This document shows positions 41,622 through 50,944 of a stretch of 51,513 bases of DNA, one piece after another. This DNA is from Anaeroplasmataceae bacterium. Lineage in GTDB: Bacteria > Bacillota_I > Bacilli_A > Acholeplasmatales > Anaeroplasmataceae. Numbering within the stretch: position 1 is the stretch's first letter; each line of letters starts with the position of its first letter. The stretch spans positions 1-51,513 of the forward strand of contig JAIEEQ010000005.1 of assembly GCA_029067355.1 (NCBI GenBank). The letters are read 5' to 3'. The position numbers and the translations under genes were made by a program. Under the pieces are notes generated by a model that did no database searches, had not been told where the DNA came from, and saw only the letters and a list, made by a program, of their open reading frames with translations.

Positions 41622-42380
41622 ATGAAGAAGAGAGGCCGAATAGCCCTCATATATATTGGAGCTATCATTTTTGTTTTTGGGGGCTTGGCATTAACAATAA
41701 TCACTCAGAATATCTTATTTATTTATGCTATTTTTGGATTATTCTTTCTTTTGGGATTACTATCAATTTTTTTCCATTTCAAGAGATTTTATCATGAATA
41801 TGAAAGACAAGTGGATATGGACATGGATAAAGTTTTAGAGGATATTAATGAGAATAGTAATAATAGACTAGAGTATGAGGTACAGCAGGTTAAGGCTGTG
41901 GTTGATACTTGGAAGCTAAGCAATAAGGGGGATAAAATAAAAGGGATTCTTTTTGTGACTTTTTTTATTGGATGCTTGCTTGCTTTTGCTATTTGTATGT
42001 TCTTGGGACATATGGTCTATGGCTTTATCTTTTTTGGATTGGGAGTAGGAGAAATTTTAATTTCTTTCATTGTAGTCAAACTATTAGAAACACGTTCCTT
42101 GCACTTTAAAAAAAGAAGATGTTATCGTAAGGCAACTGCCATAGTTTTAGGAACTACCATGTCTAGTCAATCCACAATGGGGACAAAAAGGCAGGTCCGT
42201 ATTGGAAATACAACCTATAAGGTTTTTTTAAGAATAAATGATACAAAGGTTACCACTTACAGTAAAGAATATTATGATGTTGGTGACAAGGTTAGTGTGA
42301 ACATTGACGAAAAAAATCCAAAGATTGTTCATATTATTGGTAAGCAAATAGATATTTTTGAAATGGATGAAGAATTGTAG
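41622..42380 (+). CDS. Membrane protein of unknown function
   Basis: Two hydrophobic pairs and a soluble C-terminus; sits between plsX and rnc. Confidence 0.75.
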   Translation: MKKRGRIALIYIGAIIFVFGGLALTIITQNILFIYAIFGLFFLLGLLSIFFHFKRFYHEYERQVDMDMDKVLEDINENSNNRLEYEVQQVKAVVDTWKLSNKGDKIKGILFVTFFIGCLLAFAICMFLGHMVYGFIFFGLGVGEILISFIVVKLLETRSLHFKKRRCYRKATAIVLGTTMSSQSTMGTKRQVRIGNTTYKVFLRINDTKVTTYSKEYYDVGDKVSVNIDEKNPKIVHIIGKQIDIFEMDEEL

Positions 42381-42391
42381 GAGTTGATACT

Positions 42392-43057
42392 ATGAGAGCA
42401 GTAGAATTGGAGCAAACAATAGAATATACATTTCGTGATGCAGAACTTTTAAAGCTTGCCTTAACGCATTCATCCTATGCAAATGAACATCATGTGGAGT
42501 GTAATGAACGATTAGAGTATTTGGGAGATGCTGTTTTGCAACTTTGTATGTCTAAATATCTCTATCAGAAAATTCATTTAGATGAGGGTGTTTTATCTAA
42601 AACAAGAGCCCGAAGTGTATGTGAAGAGGCATTAAATATATATGCAGAGAAAATAAACTTGCGTAGATATTTAATGCTTGGAAATGGAGAAGAGCATACA
42701 GGGGGAAGAGCACGTCCTGCTATTGTTGCAGATGCCTTTGAGGCAATGTTGGGGGCAATACTTTTAGATTCTGATTTTGAAAAAGTTTATGAAGTGTTTG
42801 AAAGAATTGTTGTTCCTTATCAGGATTTGGTAGTACAAATTAAGGATTATAAATCCACCTTTCAGGAGAAGGTACAGGCGGATAAGCGGTCCTTGCATTA
42901 TGAAATTATTCGTGAGGATGGTCCTGCGAATGATAGAACCTATGAGGCTGTCGTATATATGGATGAGCTATTGATGGGAAGAGGCATTGGTAAAACAAAG
43001 AAGGAAGCTGAGCAAAATGCTGCAAAAGAGGCTCTAAATAAAGAGGCAAGAGGATAA
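42392..43057 (+). CDS. rnc: Ribonuclease III
   Basis: ECNERLEYLGDAVLQL, ADAFEAMLGAILLD, C-terminal dsRBD. Confidence 0.97.
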   Translation: MRAVELEQTIEYTFRDAELLKLALTHSSYANEHHVECNERLEYLGDAVLQLCMSKYLYQKIHLDEGVLSKTRARSVCEEALNIYAEKINLRRYLMLGNGEEHTGGRARPAIVADAFEAMLGAILLDSDFEKVYEVFERIVVPYQDLVVQIKDYKSTFQEKVQADKRSLHYEIIREDGPANDRTYEAVVYMDELLMGRGIGKTKKEAEQNAAKEALNKEARG

Positions 43058-43075
43058 ATATCATCATATAATAGA

Positions 43076-43717
43076 GTGGTGATATTTGTGCAAATGGCAA
43101 TTATAGGAATCTGTGGAAAAATGGGGAATCAAATATATGAGAAATATAAGGATGATTTTGAAATTGTTGGTATTGATGTTTTGAAGCATAGGAATGCAAG
43201 AACAGTTCAAAGCATTGAAGAAATTTCTGATAGAATTGATGTTGTTGTTGACTTTTCCTCTCCAGATGCTTATGATACACTTGCTTTTGCGATTCGTCAG
43301 GGGTGTCCTGTCTTAAGTGGAACAACTGGCTATCGCTTTGAGCAGATTGACGAACTTGAAAAATTGGCAAAGGAAAATCATACTAGCTTTATTTGGAAGG
43401 CAAATTATGCCAAGGGAATAAAGCTATTTACAAAGCTGATTGAAGCTTGTGAAAAAGAATTTGAAATTCTGGATTTTGTAGAAATTCATGCAACCTCAAA
43501 AAAGGACGCACCTAGTGGTACAGCTAAGGTTTTGGCAAGAAATTTACATATTCCTGAACGAAAAATTCAGTCTTTACGGATTAATCAAGCTCCAGCAATT
43601 CATGAGATAATCTTTTCATCTGAGGATGAACGAGTGATTTTGCGTCATGAAATCATTCATAAACGAGCATTTATTATAGGCTTTGATGAGGAGCTAAGAA
43701 AAATACTTAGGAGTTGA
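43076..43717 (+). CDS. dapB: 4-hydroxy-tetrahydrodipicolinate reductase (short DapB)
   Basis: IIGICGKMGNQI, DFSSPDAYD, SGTTGY, IHATSKKDAPSGTAKVLA. Start could be GTG 43076, GTG 43088 or ATG 43094. Confidence 0.88.
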   Translation: MVIFVQMAIIGICGKMGNQIYEKYKDDFEIVGIDVLKHRNARTVQSIEEISDRIDVVVDFSSPDAYDTLAFAIRQGCPVLSGTTGYRFEQIDELEKLAKENHTSFIWKANYAKGIKLFTKLIEACEKEFEILDFVEIHATSKKDAPSGTAKVLARNLHIPERKIQSLRINQAPAIHEIIFSSEDERVILRHEIIHKRAFIIGFDEELRKILRS

Positions 43718-43722
43718 AGTAT

Positions 43723-44322
43723 ATGCTAGAAGAATTATTTAAAAAAGGATATTTAAGATATGAGCAGTTGATTTTTGATCATGCTAAAACTTTAGGGCTA
43801 AATGCAGAAGAGGTTTTTGTCTTAATTCATATTTTAAGAAATTATTCAAAGACAAATACAGTATCTATTGAAGAGATTCAAGATCAGGTCTTGATGAGCT
43901 CTACTAAGCTAGACAAGCTTGTTGCCTCCTTAATGGAACGAGGCTTTTATGAGGTATACTTAACCTATGATAAAGGAAAAGGAACAGAGTGTATTTCATT
44001 TAAGCCACTCTTTGAAATGCTTAAGAAGGCTCTTAAACAAAGCAATGATATAGATACCTATGATATTGAAAAGGCAAATCAATATATTTCTTCTAAAATG
44101 AACCGTGTGTTAACTGCTTCTGAATTAGAAATTCTGCAAGGCTTTATGTTTGATGATCATTACACCTTTGATCAAATTGCTGGTGTTGTGGATTATATTT
44201 TAGAAAATAAGCGTGCTCTATCTATGCGCAGTATTGCTTTAGGATTGTCTAATAAACGGTATGAGGTAAAGACAACCTCAGAGGCCCCAGCTGTATTTCA
44301 GGATTTTTTAAAGAGGATATAA
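43723..44322 (+). CDS. dnaD: DnaD-family replication protein
   Basis: Winged-helix N-terminus and DnaD-like C-terminal domain; adjacent to nth. Confidence 0.82.
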   Translation: MLEELFKKGYLRYEQLIFDHAKTLGLNAEEVFVLIHILRNYSKTNTVSIEEIQDQVLMSSTKLDKLVASLMERGFYEVYLTYDKGKGTECISFKPLFEMLKKALKQSNDIDTYDIEKANQYISSKMNRVLTASELEILQGFMFDDHYTFDQIAGVVDYILENKRALSMRSIALGLSNKRYEVKTTSEAPAVFQDFLKRI

Positions 44323-44324
44323 GT

Positions 44325-44963
44325 ATGACATTAGAACAATCTACCCTAATTCTTGATGAAATTAAGAAAATTATTCCAAACCCAAAGTGTGAATTAAACT
44401 ATAAAAATCTTTATGAATTGGTATGTGCTGTAATGATTTCTAGTCAGACAACAGATAAAAGAGTTAATCAGGTTACTCCAGCATTATTTGCAAAGTATCC
44501 CACACCAGTTCTTTTAGCTCAAGCATCCTACGAGGATGTTTTTGAAATTATAAAATCCTTAGGCTTTGCAAGAAACAAAGCTAAAAATTTAATTTCAATG
44601 GCAAATACCTTACATTTTGTATTTCATGACGAGGTTCCTAAAACCTTAGAAGAACTTGAAACCTTAAGCGGAGTTGGAAGAAAGACAGCAAGTGTGGTTT
44701 TAGCAGAGGGATATAAAATTCCTGCAATGCCAGTAGATACTCATTTAGAGCGTATGGCAAAACGATTTGGCTATGCAAAAGCAGATGCAACGATATTAGA
44801 GGTAGAACAGGCCTACCGGAAATACATTCCACAGGAAAGATGGATTGAAGCACATCATTTATTATTACTTTTTGGAAGGTATTATTGTAAGGCAATTCAC
44901 CCAGAATGTGAAACCTGTACATTAAAAAAATATTGTAAAGAAAAATCTGGCTCATCTATATAG
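44325..44963 (+). CDS. nth: Endonuclease III
   Basis: HhH LETLSGVGRKTASVVL; 4Fe-4S C-x6-C-x2-C-x5-C (CKAIHPECETCTLKKYC). Confidence 0.96.
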   Translation: MTLEQSTLILDEIKKIIPNPKCELNYKNLYELVCAVMISSQTTDKRVNQVTPALFAKYPTPVLLAQASYEDVFEIIKSLGFARNKAKNLISMANTLHFVFHDEVPKTLEELETLSGVGRKTASVVLAEGYKIPAMPVDTHLERMAKRFGYAKADATILEVEQAYRKYIPQERWIEAHHLLLLFGRYYCKAIHPECETCTLKKYCKEKSGSSI

Positions 44964-45041
44964 AAGCTAGATTTTTTATTTTGTTAGAACTTTCTACATA
45001 TTTTATGGGATGCACTATGATATAGTCCTTTTGGTGATATT

Positions 45042-45215
45042 ATGAAAGCAAAGCTATTTGATTTTGAACATGAGAAGGATTTAGAGGATGCCCTAAATAC
45101 TTTTTTTTCTGAGCATCCACGAGTAGAAATCAAATCCTTAAATTATCAAACCAGTCATTTTGCAATTAATGGAGAACAAATTTATTCTTTTTCCTGCCTA
45201 ATTCTATATAAGTGA
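45042..45215 (+). CDS. Cse60-like sporulation small protein
   Basis: 57 aa MKAKLFDFEHEKDLEDALNTFFSEHPRVEIKSLNYQTSHFAINGEQIYSFSCLILYK; absent from the ORF track; resembles Cse60 from memory. Confidence 0.65.
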   Translation: MKAKLFDFEHEKDLEDALNTFFSEHPRVEIKSLNYQTSHFAINGEQIYSFSCLILYK

Positions 45216-45329
45216 TTTTTCCTTGGAAAAAAAACAATATTTTATCAATACGATTTTTCTTTTCTTCTAATTTTTTTGCAATTATAATAGTATTACAAAT
45301 TTTTAATTGTGGGTAAAAGGAGAAAAGAA

Positions 45330-46514
45330 ATGAAGAAAAATGTATTTTTAGAAGAAATGAAAAGGAGAGATAAAGAGGATGATAATGCCTATTCAATGAT
45401 TGGGACTGAGCTTAAAAGAGTACGTACAAGCCAATCTCAGACTCTTTCATCTATTGCTGGAAATCTTTGCTCTGTATCGTATTTATGCAAAATTGAAAAT
45501 GCGCAGCTTAAGCCAAATCGGTATATGCTGAATGAAATTTGTAAAAAACTAAATGTAGAATCACCAAAGATTACCCTTTTGTTTGAATTGAAAAATCTTT
45601 TAAATCAGATAGTTAAACACTACTATGATAAGGAATATGAAGCCATTGATGCTATTTATGAGAAGTGTCAAGCGTTTGATAATTATCGAACAAAGCTGAT
45701 TTTTTTGATTTATTATATTTCAAAAAATAAATTTGATGAAGCCAATTATGTTTCTAAAGAGCTTTTTAAGATTACGAGTGTTATGCAAGATGAGGAATTG
45801 AGTATCTTTATGGTCTTTCATTCAATTTTACTATATTATGAGGAAAATTATGTAGAAACCATAGACAATTTAAGACAGATGAGTAATTTATATGATTTAG
45901 AGGATACCTTAGGAAAAACGGCCTCCTTAGTTTGCCTAGAATGCTATTTAAAGATGAATAGCCCTATGACATTATTACATAGTCATAAATTACTAGAGTT
46001 ATTTTTGAAGACTTCTGAATATCAGCAGGCAGAGTATGTTCGATATCTTCAGGCGCTATATATGATTCAAAACAATATGCTTGATTGTGTATATAAGGAA
46101 ATAAAATATATACAAACCCTAGAATATCGTAATACACTTGAGTTCTATTTTGATATTCAGAAAAAAGAATATAAAAATAAGGAAGAATATCAGCATTTAC
46201 GCCCTTTTGCTAAGCTAATATATACCTATATTTTTGACTCTAAAAACTATTTGAATGTATTTTGTGGTATGGATAAGAATTTAGGTTATGCCTGTGATTT
46301 CAGTTACAATATAGCAAATTATTTAACCTTAAGTGATGATTTAGAACGTTATTCAGAATTGAGTGAAATGATTATTCCTAACATTAAGCAAACAAATAAT
46401 TTGTGGGAGCACAGATTTTTTTTAAAAGAGTTTTGTCGAATTTGCTCAGATTTTAGCAGATATAAAAGCTTTTGTAAGGCCTATAAGGATTTAAATGGAG
46501 GAGAAGAGATATGA
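45330..46514 (+). CDS. XRE-type HTH regulator with long helical (TPR-like) C-terminus
   Basis: HTH ELKRVRTSQSQTLSSIAGNLCSVSYLCKIENAQLKPNRYMLNEICKKL; remainder helical. Confidence 0.78.
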   Translation: MKKNVFLEEMKRRDKEDDNAYSMIGTELKRVRTSQSQTLSSIAGNLCSVSYLCKIENAQLKPNRYMLNEICKKLNVESPKITLLFELKNLLNQIVKHYYDKEYEAIDAIYEKCQAFDNYRTKLIFLIYYISKNKFDEANYVSKELFKITSVMQDEELSIFMVFHSILLYYEENYVETIDNLRQMSNLYDLEDTLGKTASLVCLECYLKMNSPMTLLHSHKLLELFLKTSEYQQAEYVRYLQALYMIQNNMLDCVYKEIKYIQTLEYRNTLEFYFDIQKKEYKNKEEYQHLRPFAKLIYTYIFDSKNYLNVFCGMDKNLGYACDFSYNIANYLTLSDDLERYSELSEMIIPNIKQTNNLWEHRFFLKEFCRICSDFSRYKSFCKAYKDLNGGEEI

Positions 46515-47950
46515 AAAAGCTTTTAGTGTTTGTTTTGTTTTTATCTTGCTTTTCGATTAAAATTAGTGCAAGTAGCTGGAGGTTTGTCTGGGAAGAACAG
46601 AGTACAATTGTTGAGATTCCCTTAGGAGGTAATTTGCAAAATTATACTTCAATACCTAAGGCGTATTTATACAGAGATGGGCAAGTTTTAGAGGATGCAC
46701 AGATTCAGTATGTAACGACGGGGGATTGGCTTTATTTGCTGACAGATGTAGATACTCAAACTGTTGGAAACTATCAGGTTTGGTATAAGGCTGTGGAAAC
46801 CAAGTATAAGCCAGGACAGTGTCAAGGCTATAAAACACTTGTTACCTTTAGAGTGGTTGACAAAGAAGCTCCAATTTTTCAAAAATATCCTAAAACAATC
46901 ACATACTGGATTGGATCAGAAAAACCAAAATATCTTGAGCAAATAATAGCCATAGATAATAGCAAAACCTGTGAAATTAGTATAGATGATTCTTTAGTTA
47001 ATTATCAGGAGCCTGGGAATTATAAAGTAATCATTCGTGCAATAGATAAAAGCAACATAACTGAACAAGAAATAGACCTGATTGTCAAGGATCCAATAGG
47101 GCCTGTGATTACATTTTTAGGAGAGAATAATCGTATTCTTCTAACTAAAGGGGAAGAGGTATCTATTCAAAAGTACTTTAAAGCCATAGATAAAATAGAT
47201 GGTGATGTTACTGATACTATTTCCTATCCTTCATTCTCAACAGATGAGGAGCGGAGCTTTGAACTAGAGGTTACTTTTACAGATAAAAATTTAAATTCTT
47301 CACAAATTAAAATTTTTATTGAAATTGTTGATAAAGACGAGGTTTTAATAGAACTATATCAAAAGCAATTACTCTTAGAATATAATCAAGATTTTAAGAA
47401 GGCGATAGAGGAGAATATTAAAAGTGCATTTTTGGGAAAACGAAATATTAAGGATGAAATTCATATAGATATGAGCAAGGTGAAAAATGAGGTTGGAAGC
47501 TACATCGTTAGCTATTCTTATTTTCATAATCAAAGGGAGGTAAATGTAGAGTGTGAGGTAAAAATGCTTTCTAATACGGCTCCAATTTTACTTGTTGAAA
47601 ATATCATAACCTCTGTGAATGAAAAGCCACAAATTATTTCCTATATTACAGTAAAGGATTCTTCTGATTCAGAAATTCAAAGTAAGCTTGAGTGGGATGA
47701 TAGCCTAGTAGATTATTCTAAGGCAGGAACATATCCTGTTAGAGTTTCTGTAACAAATTCTTCTGGATTATCCTCCTTTGAAACTTTATATATTACAGTT
47801 TGTAAGGACTCTTTAGATAAGGATGAGGGAGAGGGGGATTTTTTCATGATCCTCATCCTTATTGGAGGTGTTGCTGTTTTGATAGGAATTGGAGGATTTC
47901 TTTATTTTAAGAAAAAGAGAAATTGCAATAAGGAACAAAATCAACTATAA
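46511..47950 (+). CDS. Surface protein with Ig-like (DUF5011-type) domains and C-terminal TM anchor
   Basis: Signal peptide; DKEAPIFQKYPKTITYWIGSEKP...YQEPGNYKVIIRAIDKSNITEQEIDLIVKD repeats; C-terminal ILILIGGVAVLIGIGGFLYFKKKRN. Confidence 0.82.
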   Translation: MKKLLVFVLFLSCFSIKISASSWRFVWEEQSTIVEIPLGGNLQNYTSIPKAYLYRDGQVLEDAQIQYVTTGDWLYLLTDVDTQTVGNYQVWYKAVETKYKPGQCQGYKTLVTFRVVDKEAPIFQKYPKTITYWIGSEKPKYLEQIIAIDNSKTCEISIDDSLVNYQEPGNYKVIIRAIDKSNITEQEIDLIVKDPIGPVITFLGENNRILLTKGEEVSIQKYFKAIDKIDGDVTDTISYPSFSTDEERSFELEVTFTDKNLNSSQIKIFIEIVDKDEVLIELYQKQLLLEYNQDFKKAIEENIKSAFLGKRNIKDEIHIDMSKVKNEVGSYIVSYSYFHNQREVNVECEVKMLSNTAPILLVENIITSVNEKPQIISYITVKDSSDSEIQSKLEWDDSLVDYSKAGTYPVRVSVTNSSGLSSFETLYITVCKDSLDKDEGEGDFFMILILIGGVAVLIGIGGFLYFKKKRNCNKEQNQL

Positions 47951-47976
47951 TATAGATAACTAAGGTGGTGAAGGAA

Positions 47977-50913
47977 ATGAAAGGATTTCTATATGGACAG
48001 ACAGAATTTAATTTGCTAAATAATTCAATTCATTTGAAAGATTACATAGAAACCGCTAAAAAAAATTCCTTTACCTTTCTTTCTCTAACAGACAAAAGCT
48101 TATATGGATGTTATAAATTCTATCAGGCTTGTATTGCAAATCATATCAAGCCATTGATTGGAATAGAGATTAGTTATGTAGATGATGATAGCTTTGAATC
48201 AAAGCTTCTTGCTTATGCGATGAATGAAAACGGCTATCAAAATCTTTTAAAAATCAGTACATATTTAGCCACGAATGATCTCCCTTATGGGCTAGAATTT
48301 TTAATCCCATATCAAGAGGGCATTGCGTTTATTTCTGTATATAATGAATCCATTCTTGAACGATATCACTATTCCAATGCCTATAATGAATTAAAAGCTA
48401 AGCTTATTCAGCTCAATACATATTTTAATTTTTATGTAGGATATTCTTATACGAACCGATTGGATCGGCTAAACTCGAATCAAGAGATTAAAGAGATTTC
48501 TTCCACATTGGGTATAAAGGTCTTACCTATACATAATTGCAGATATTTAAAAAATGAAGATATTATTATTTATGAAGCATTAACACAAATTGCTGGAAAG
48601 CCAGTTGAGATTAAAGAGTATGAAGATTATAGTTTTGATGCTGACCCATTGTGTACAGAAGATTTAGAAAAATTCGTTTCTAGTGTTGAACTCCAATTAT
48701 TTCCTAAAAAATTTTATTTGCCTGCATATCCTAATACTAAAGGAGCAAGTGCAATTTCTTTTTTGACAAATCTATGTTCTAAGGGGCTTTATCGAAGACG
48801 ACAAGGAAGGATTACTCCTTTGTATCAGGAACGATTACAATATGAGCTTTCCATTATAGATAAAATGGGATATAGTGATTATTTTTTGATTGTTTGGGAT
48901 TTTATATTATATGCGAAGAAAAAAAATATTTTGGTTGGGCCAGGGCGTGGATCTGCGGCAGGCTCCCTTGTGGCATACTGCTTAGGAATTACAGAGATTG
49001 ATCCATTAGAATATGATTTATTATTTGAGCGATTTTTGAATCCAGAACGAATTAGTATGCCTGATATTGATACAGATTTCCCAGACACCTATCGTGATGA
49101 TGTCATCCAGTATGTGAATCATCTTTATGGGGAAAAGCATGTTTGTAATATATCTGCCTTTAATACCTTTCAGATAAAATCCTCTATTCGGGATTTGGGA
49201 AGAATTAAAAAAATAGATACATCTCGTTTGAATGAAATGATACGTATGGTAGATTCAAATCCAAACTATGATGCACTTCTTGAACAATTTGAGAATCGCC
49301 CTGAAATTTATGATTTTCTATATATAATACGTGGATTGGATGGGCTGCCAAGACATATTTCTACACATGCAGCAGGTATTATTATTTCCTCTGCTACTTT
49401 AGATGATATTATTCCATTACAGGAAGGAATGAATGGACTATATCAATCTCAGCTAGAAGCCATAGATTTAGAAAAAATAGGCTTACTAAAAATGGATTTT
49501 TTGGGAATACGTAATTTGACAATTATTGATAAGGTTATGAAAGGCATCCCTGGCTTTACGATGGAAAAACTTCGTAATCTTCCATTAAATAACAATAAAA
49601 CCTATCAGCTTCTGCAAGTGGCAGATACATTAGGAGTATTCCAGCTTGAATCAGATGGAATTAGAAGAGTTTTATACAAGCTTAAGCCAGAACGATTTGA
49701 TGATCTGGTTGCAGTACTTGCTTTATATAGACCAGGTCCTATGGAAAACATTGATGAATTTATTGCTAGAAGACATGGGAAACCCTTTTCCTATGAGCAT
49801 CCTGTTTTAGAGCCAATTTTGAAAAGCACGTATGGTATTATTGTCTATCAGGAGCAAATTATGCAAATTGCTCAGAACTTTGCAGGCTTTACATTGGGGC
49901 AGGCAGATTTATTAAGACGAGCTATTTCAAAAAAGAATGAAGAAGAACTAAGAGGTCAGGAGATAGCTTTTATAAATGGGGCTATAAAGAAGGGGCATAG
50001 AGAAGCAGTTGCAAAGCATATTTATGAATATTTTTTAAAATTTAATAACTATGGCTTTAATAAATCCCATGCAGTAGCTTATGCACTTGTTGCCTATCAG
50101 ATGGCATTCTTAAAAGCAAATTTTTTTAATGTCTTTATATCTCAGATTCTTAATAATGTCATAGGAGCAACAAAAACCATGATCAGCTACATACAATATG
50201 CAAAGCAGAATAAGGTTGCAACCTATAAACCAAATGTGAATATTTCTACAAATCAATTTGAAGTTCAGCAGATGGGAATGTTTATGCCTTTGCAATCCAT
50301 ACATTCTATTGGAGAAACAATAACTCTTGAAATTGTTAATGAAAGAAATAGAAATGGACTCTTTAAAAGCTTTCAAGATTTTAAAGAGCGTACTAAACTT
50401 AGTGAATCAACTTTAGAGGCATTGATTTATGCTGGAGCGTTGGATTGTTTTGGAATGACGAAAAAGCAAATGATAGAAGCTAAAGACTCTTTGAATGAAA
50501 TATTTGCAAGGCATTTAGAAGGAAAAATAGAGGATAATACTGAATTTGAATTTAAGCTTTTACAGCAAAAAGAATTCACTTACTTAGGTTTTAATTTAAC
50601 CTATGATATCTTCTTGAATGTGGAGGAACTTCATAAAAAATATAAAGCGAGTTATTTAAATCAACGTACAGGCAGAGGGATTGGTTGTTTTGAAAATTTT
50701 AAGGTTATTTCTACTAAAAAAAGAGAGCCTATGCTAGTGGGCGAATTTAGAGATGGAATTGAATCAAAAAGCTTTGTGTTATTTCCTTCAGACTATCAAA
50801 AATTAACAAAAGAGATTGAAGAAAATCAATTATATTATATTGAATATTCATTGCGAAATGATGAAAAGAAGAATCAGTTACAGCTTGTTGTAAAAAATGT
50901 GATAGAGTGCTAA
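47977..50913 (+). CDS. dnaE: DNA polymerase III subunit alpha
   Basis: GPGRGSAAGSLVAYCLGIT, PDIDTDFPD, RHISTHAAGIIIS, YNFGFNKSHAVAYALVAYQMA-type motif. Confidence 0.97.
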   Translation: MKGFLYGQTEFNLLNNSIHLKDYIETAKKNSFTFLSLTDKSLYGCYKFYQACIANHIKPLIGIEISYVDDDSFESKLLAYAMNENGYQNLLKISTYLATNDLPYGLEFLIPYQEGIAFISVYNESILERYHYSNAYNELKAKLIQLNTYFNFYVGYSYTNRLDRLNSNQEIKEISSTLGIKVLPIHNCRYLKNEDIIIYEALTQIAGKPVEIKEYEDYSFDADPLCTEDLEKFVSSVELQLFPKKFYLPAYPNTKGASAISFLTNLCSKGLYRRRQGRITPLYQERLQYELSIIDKMGYSDYFLIVWDFILYAKKKNILVGPGRGSAAGSLVAYCLGITEIDPLEYDLLFERFLNPERISMPDIDTDFPDTYRDDVIQYVNHLYGEKHVCNISAFNTFQIKSSIRDLGRIKKIDTSRLNEMIRMVDSNPNYDALLEQFENRPEIYDFLYIIRGLDGLPRHISTHAAGIIISSATLDDIIPLQEGMNGLYQSQLEAIDLEKIGLLKMDFLGIRNLTIIDKVMKGIPGFTMEKLRNLPLNNNKTYQLLQVADTLGVFQLESDGIRRVLYKLKPERFDDLVAVLALYRPGPMENIDEFIARRHGKPFSYEHPVLEPILKSTYGIIVYQEQIMQIAQNFAGFTLGQADLLRRAISKKNEEELRGQEIAFINGAIKKGHREAVAKHIYEYFLKFNNYGFNKSHAVAYALVAYQMAFLKANFFNVFISQILNNVIGATKTMISYIQYAKQNKVATYKPNVNISTNQFEVQQMGMFMPLQSIHSIGETITLEIVNERNRNGLFKSFQDFKERTKLSESTLEALIYAGALDCFGMTKKQMIEAKDSLNEIFARHLEGKIEDNTEFEFKLLQQKEFTYLGFNLTYDIFLNVEELHKKYKASYLNQRTGRGIGCFENFKVISTKKREPMLVGEFRDGIESKSFVLFPSDYQKLTKEIEENQLYYIEYSLRNDEKKNQLQLVVKNVIEC

Positions 50914-50944
50914 GCTTTATCATATTTTTTATTAGGTGATTATT

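Noticed and set aside
44990-45041. Sporulation sigma promoter upstream of the Cse60-like ORF
   Set aside because: Several partial -10/-35 matches, but none with correct spacing.
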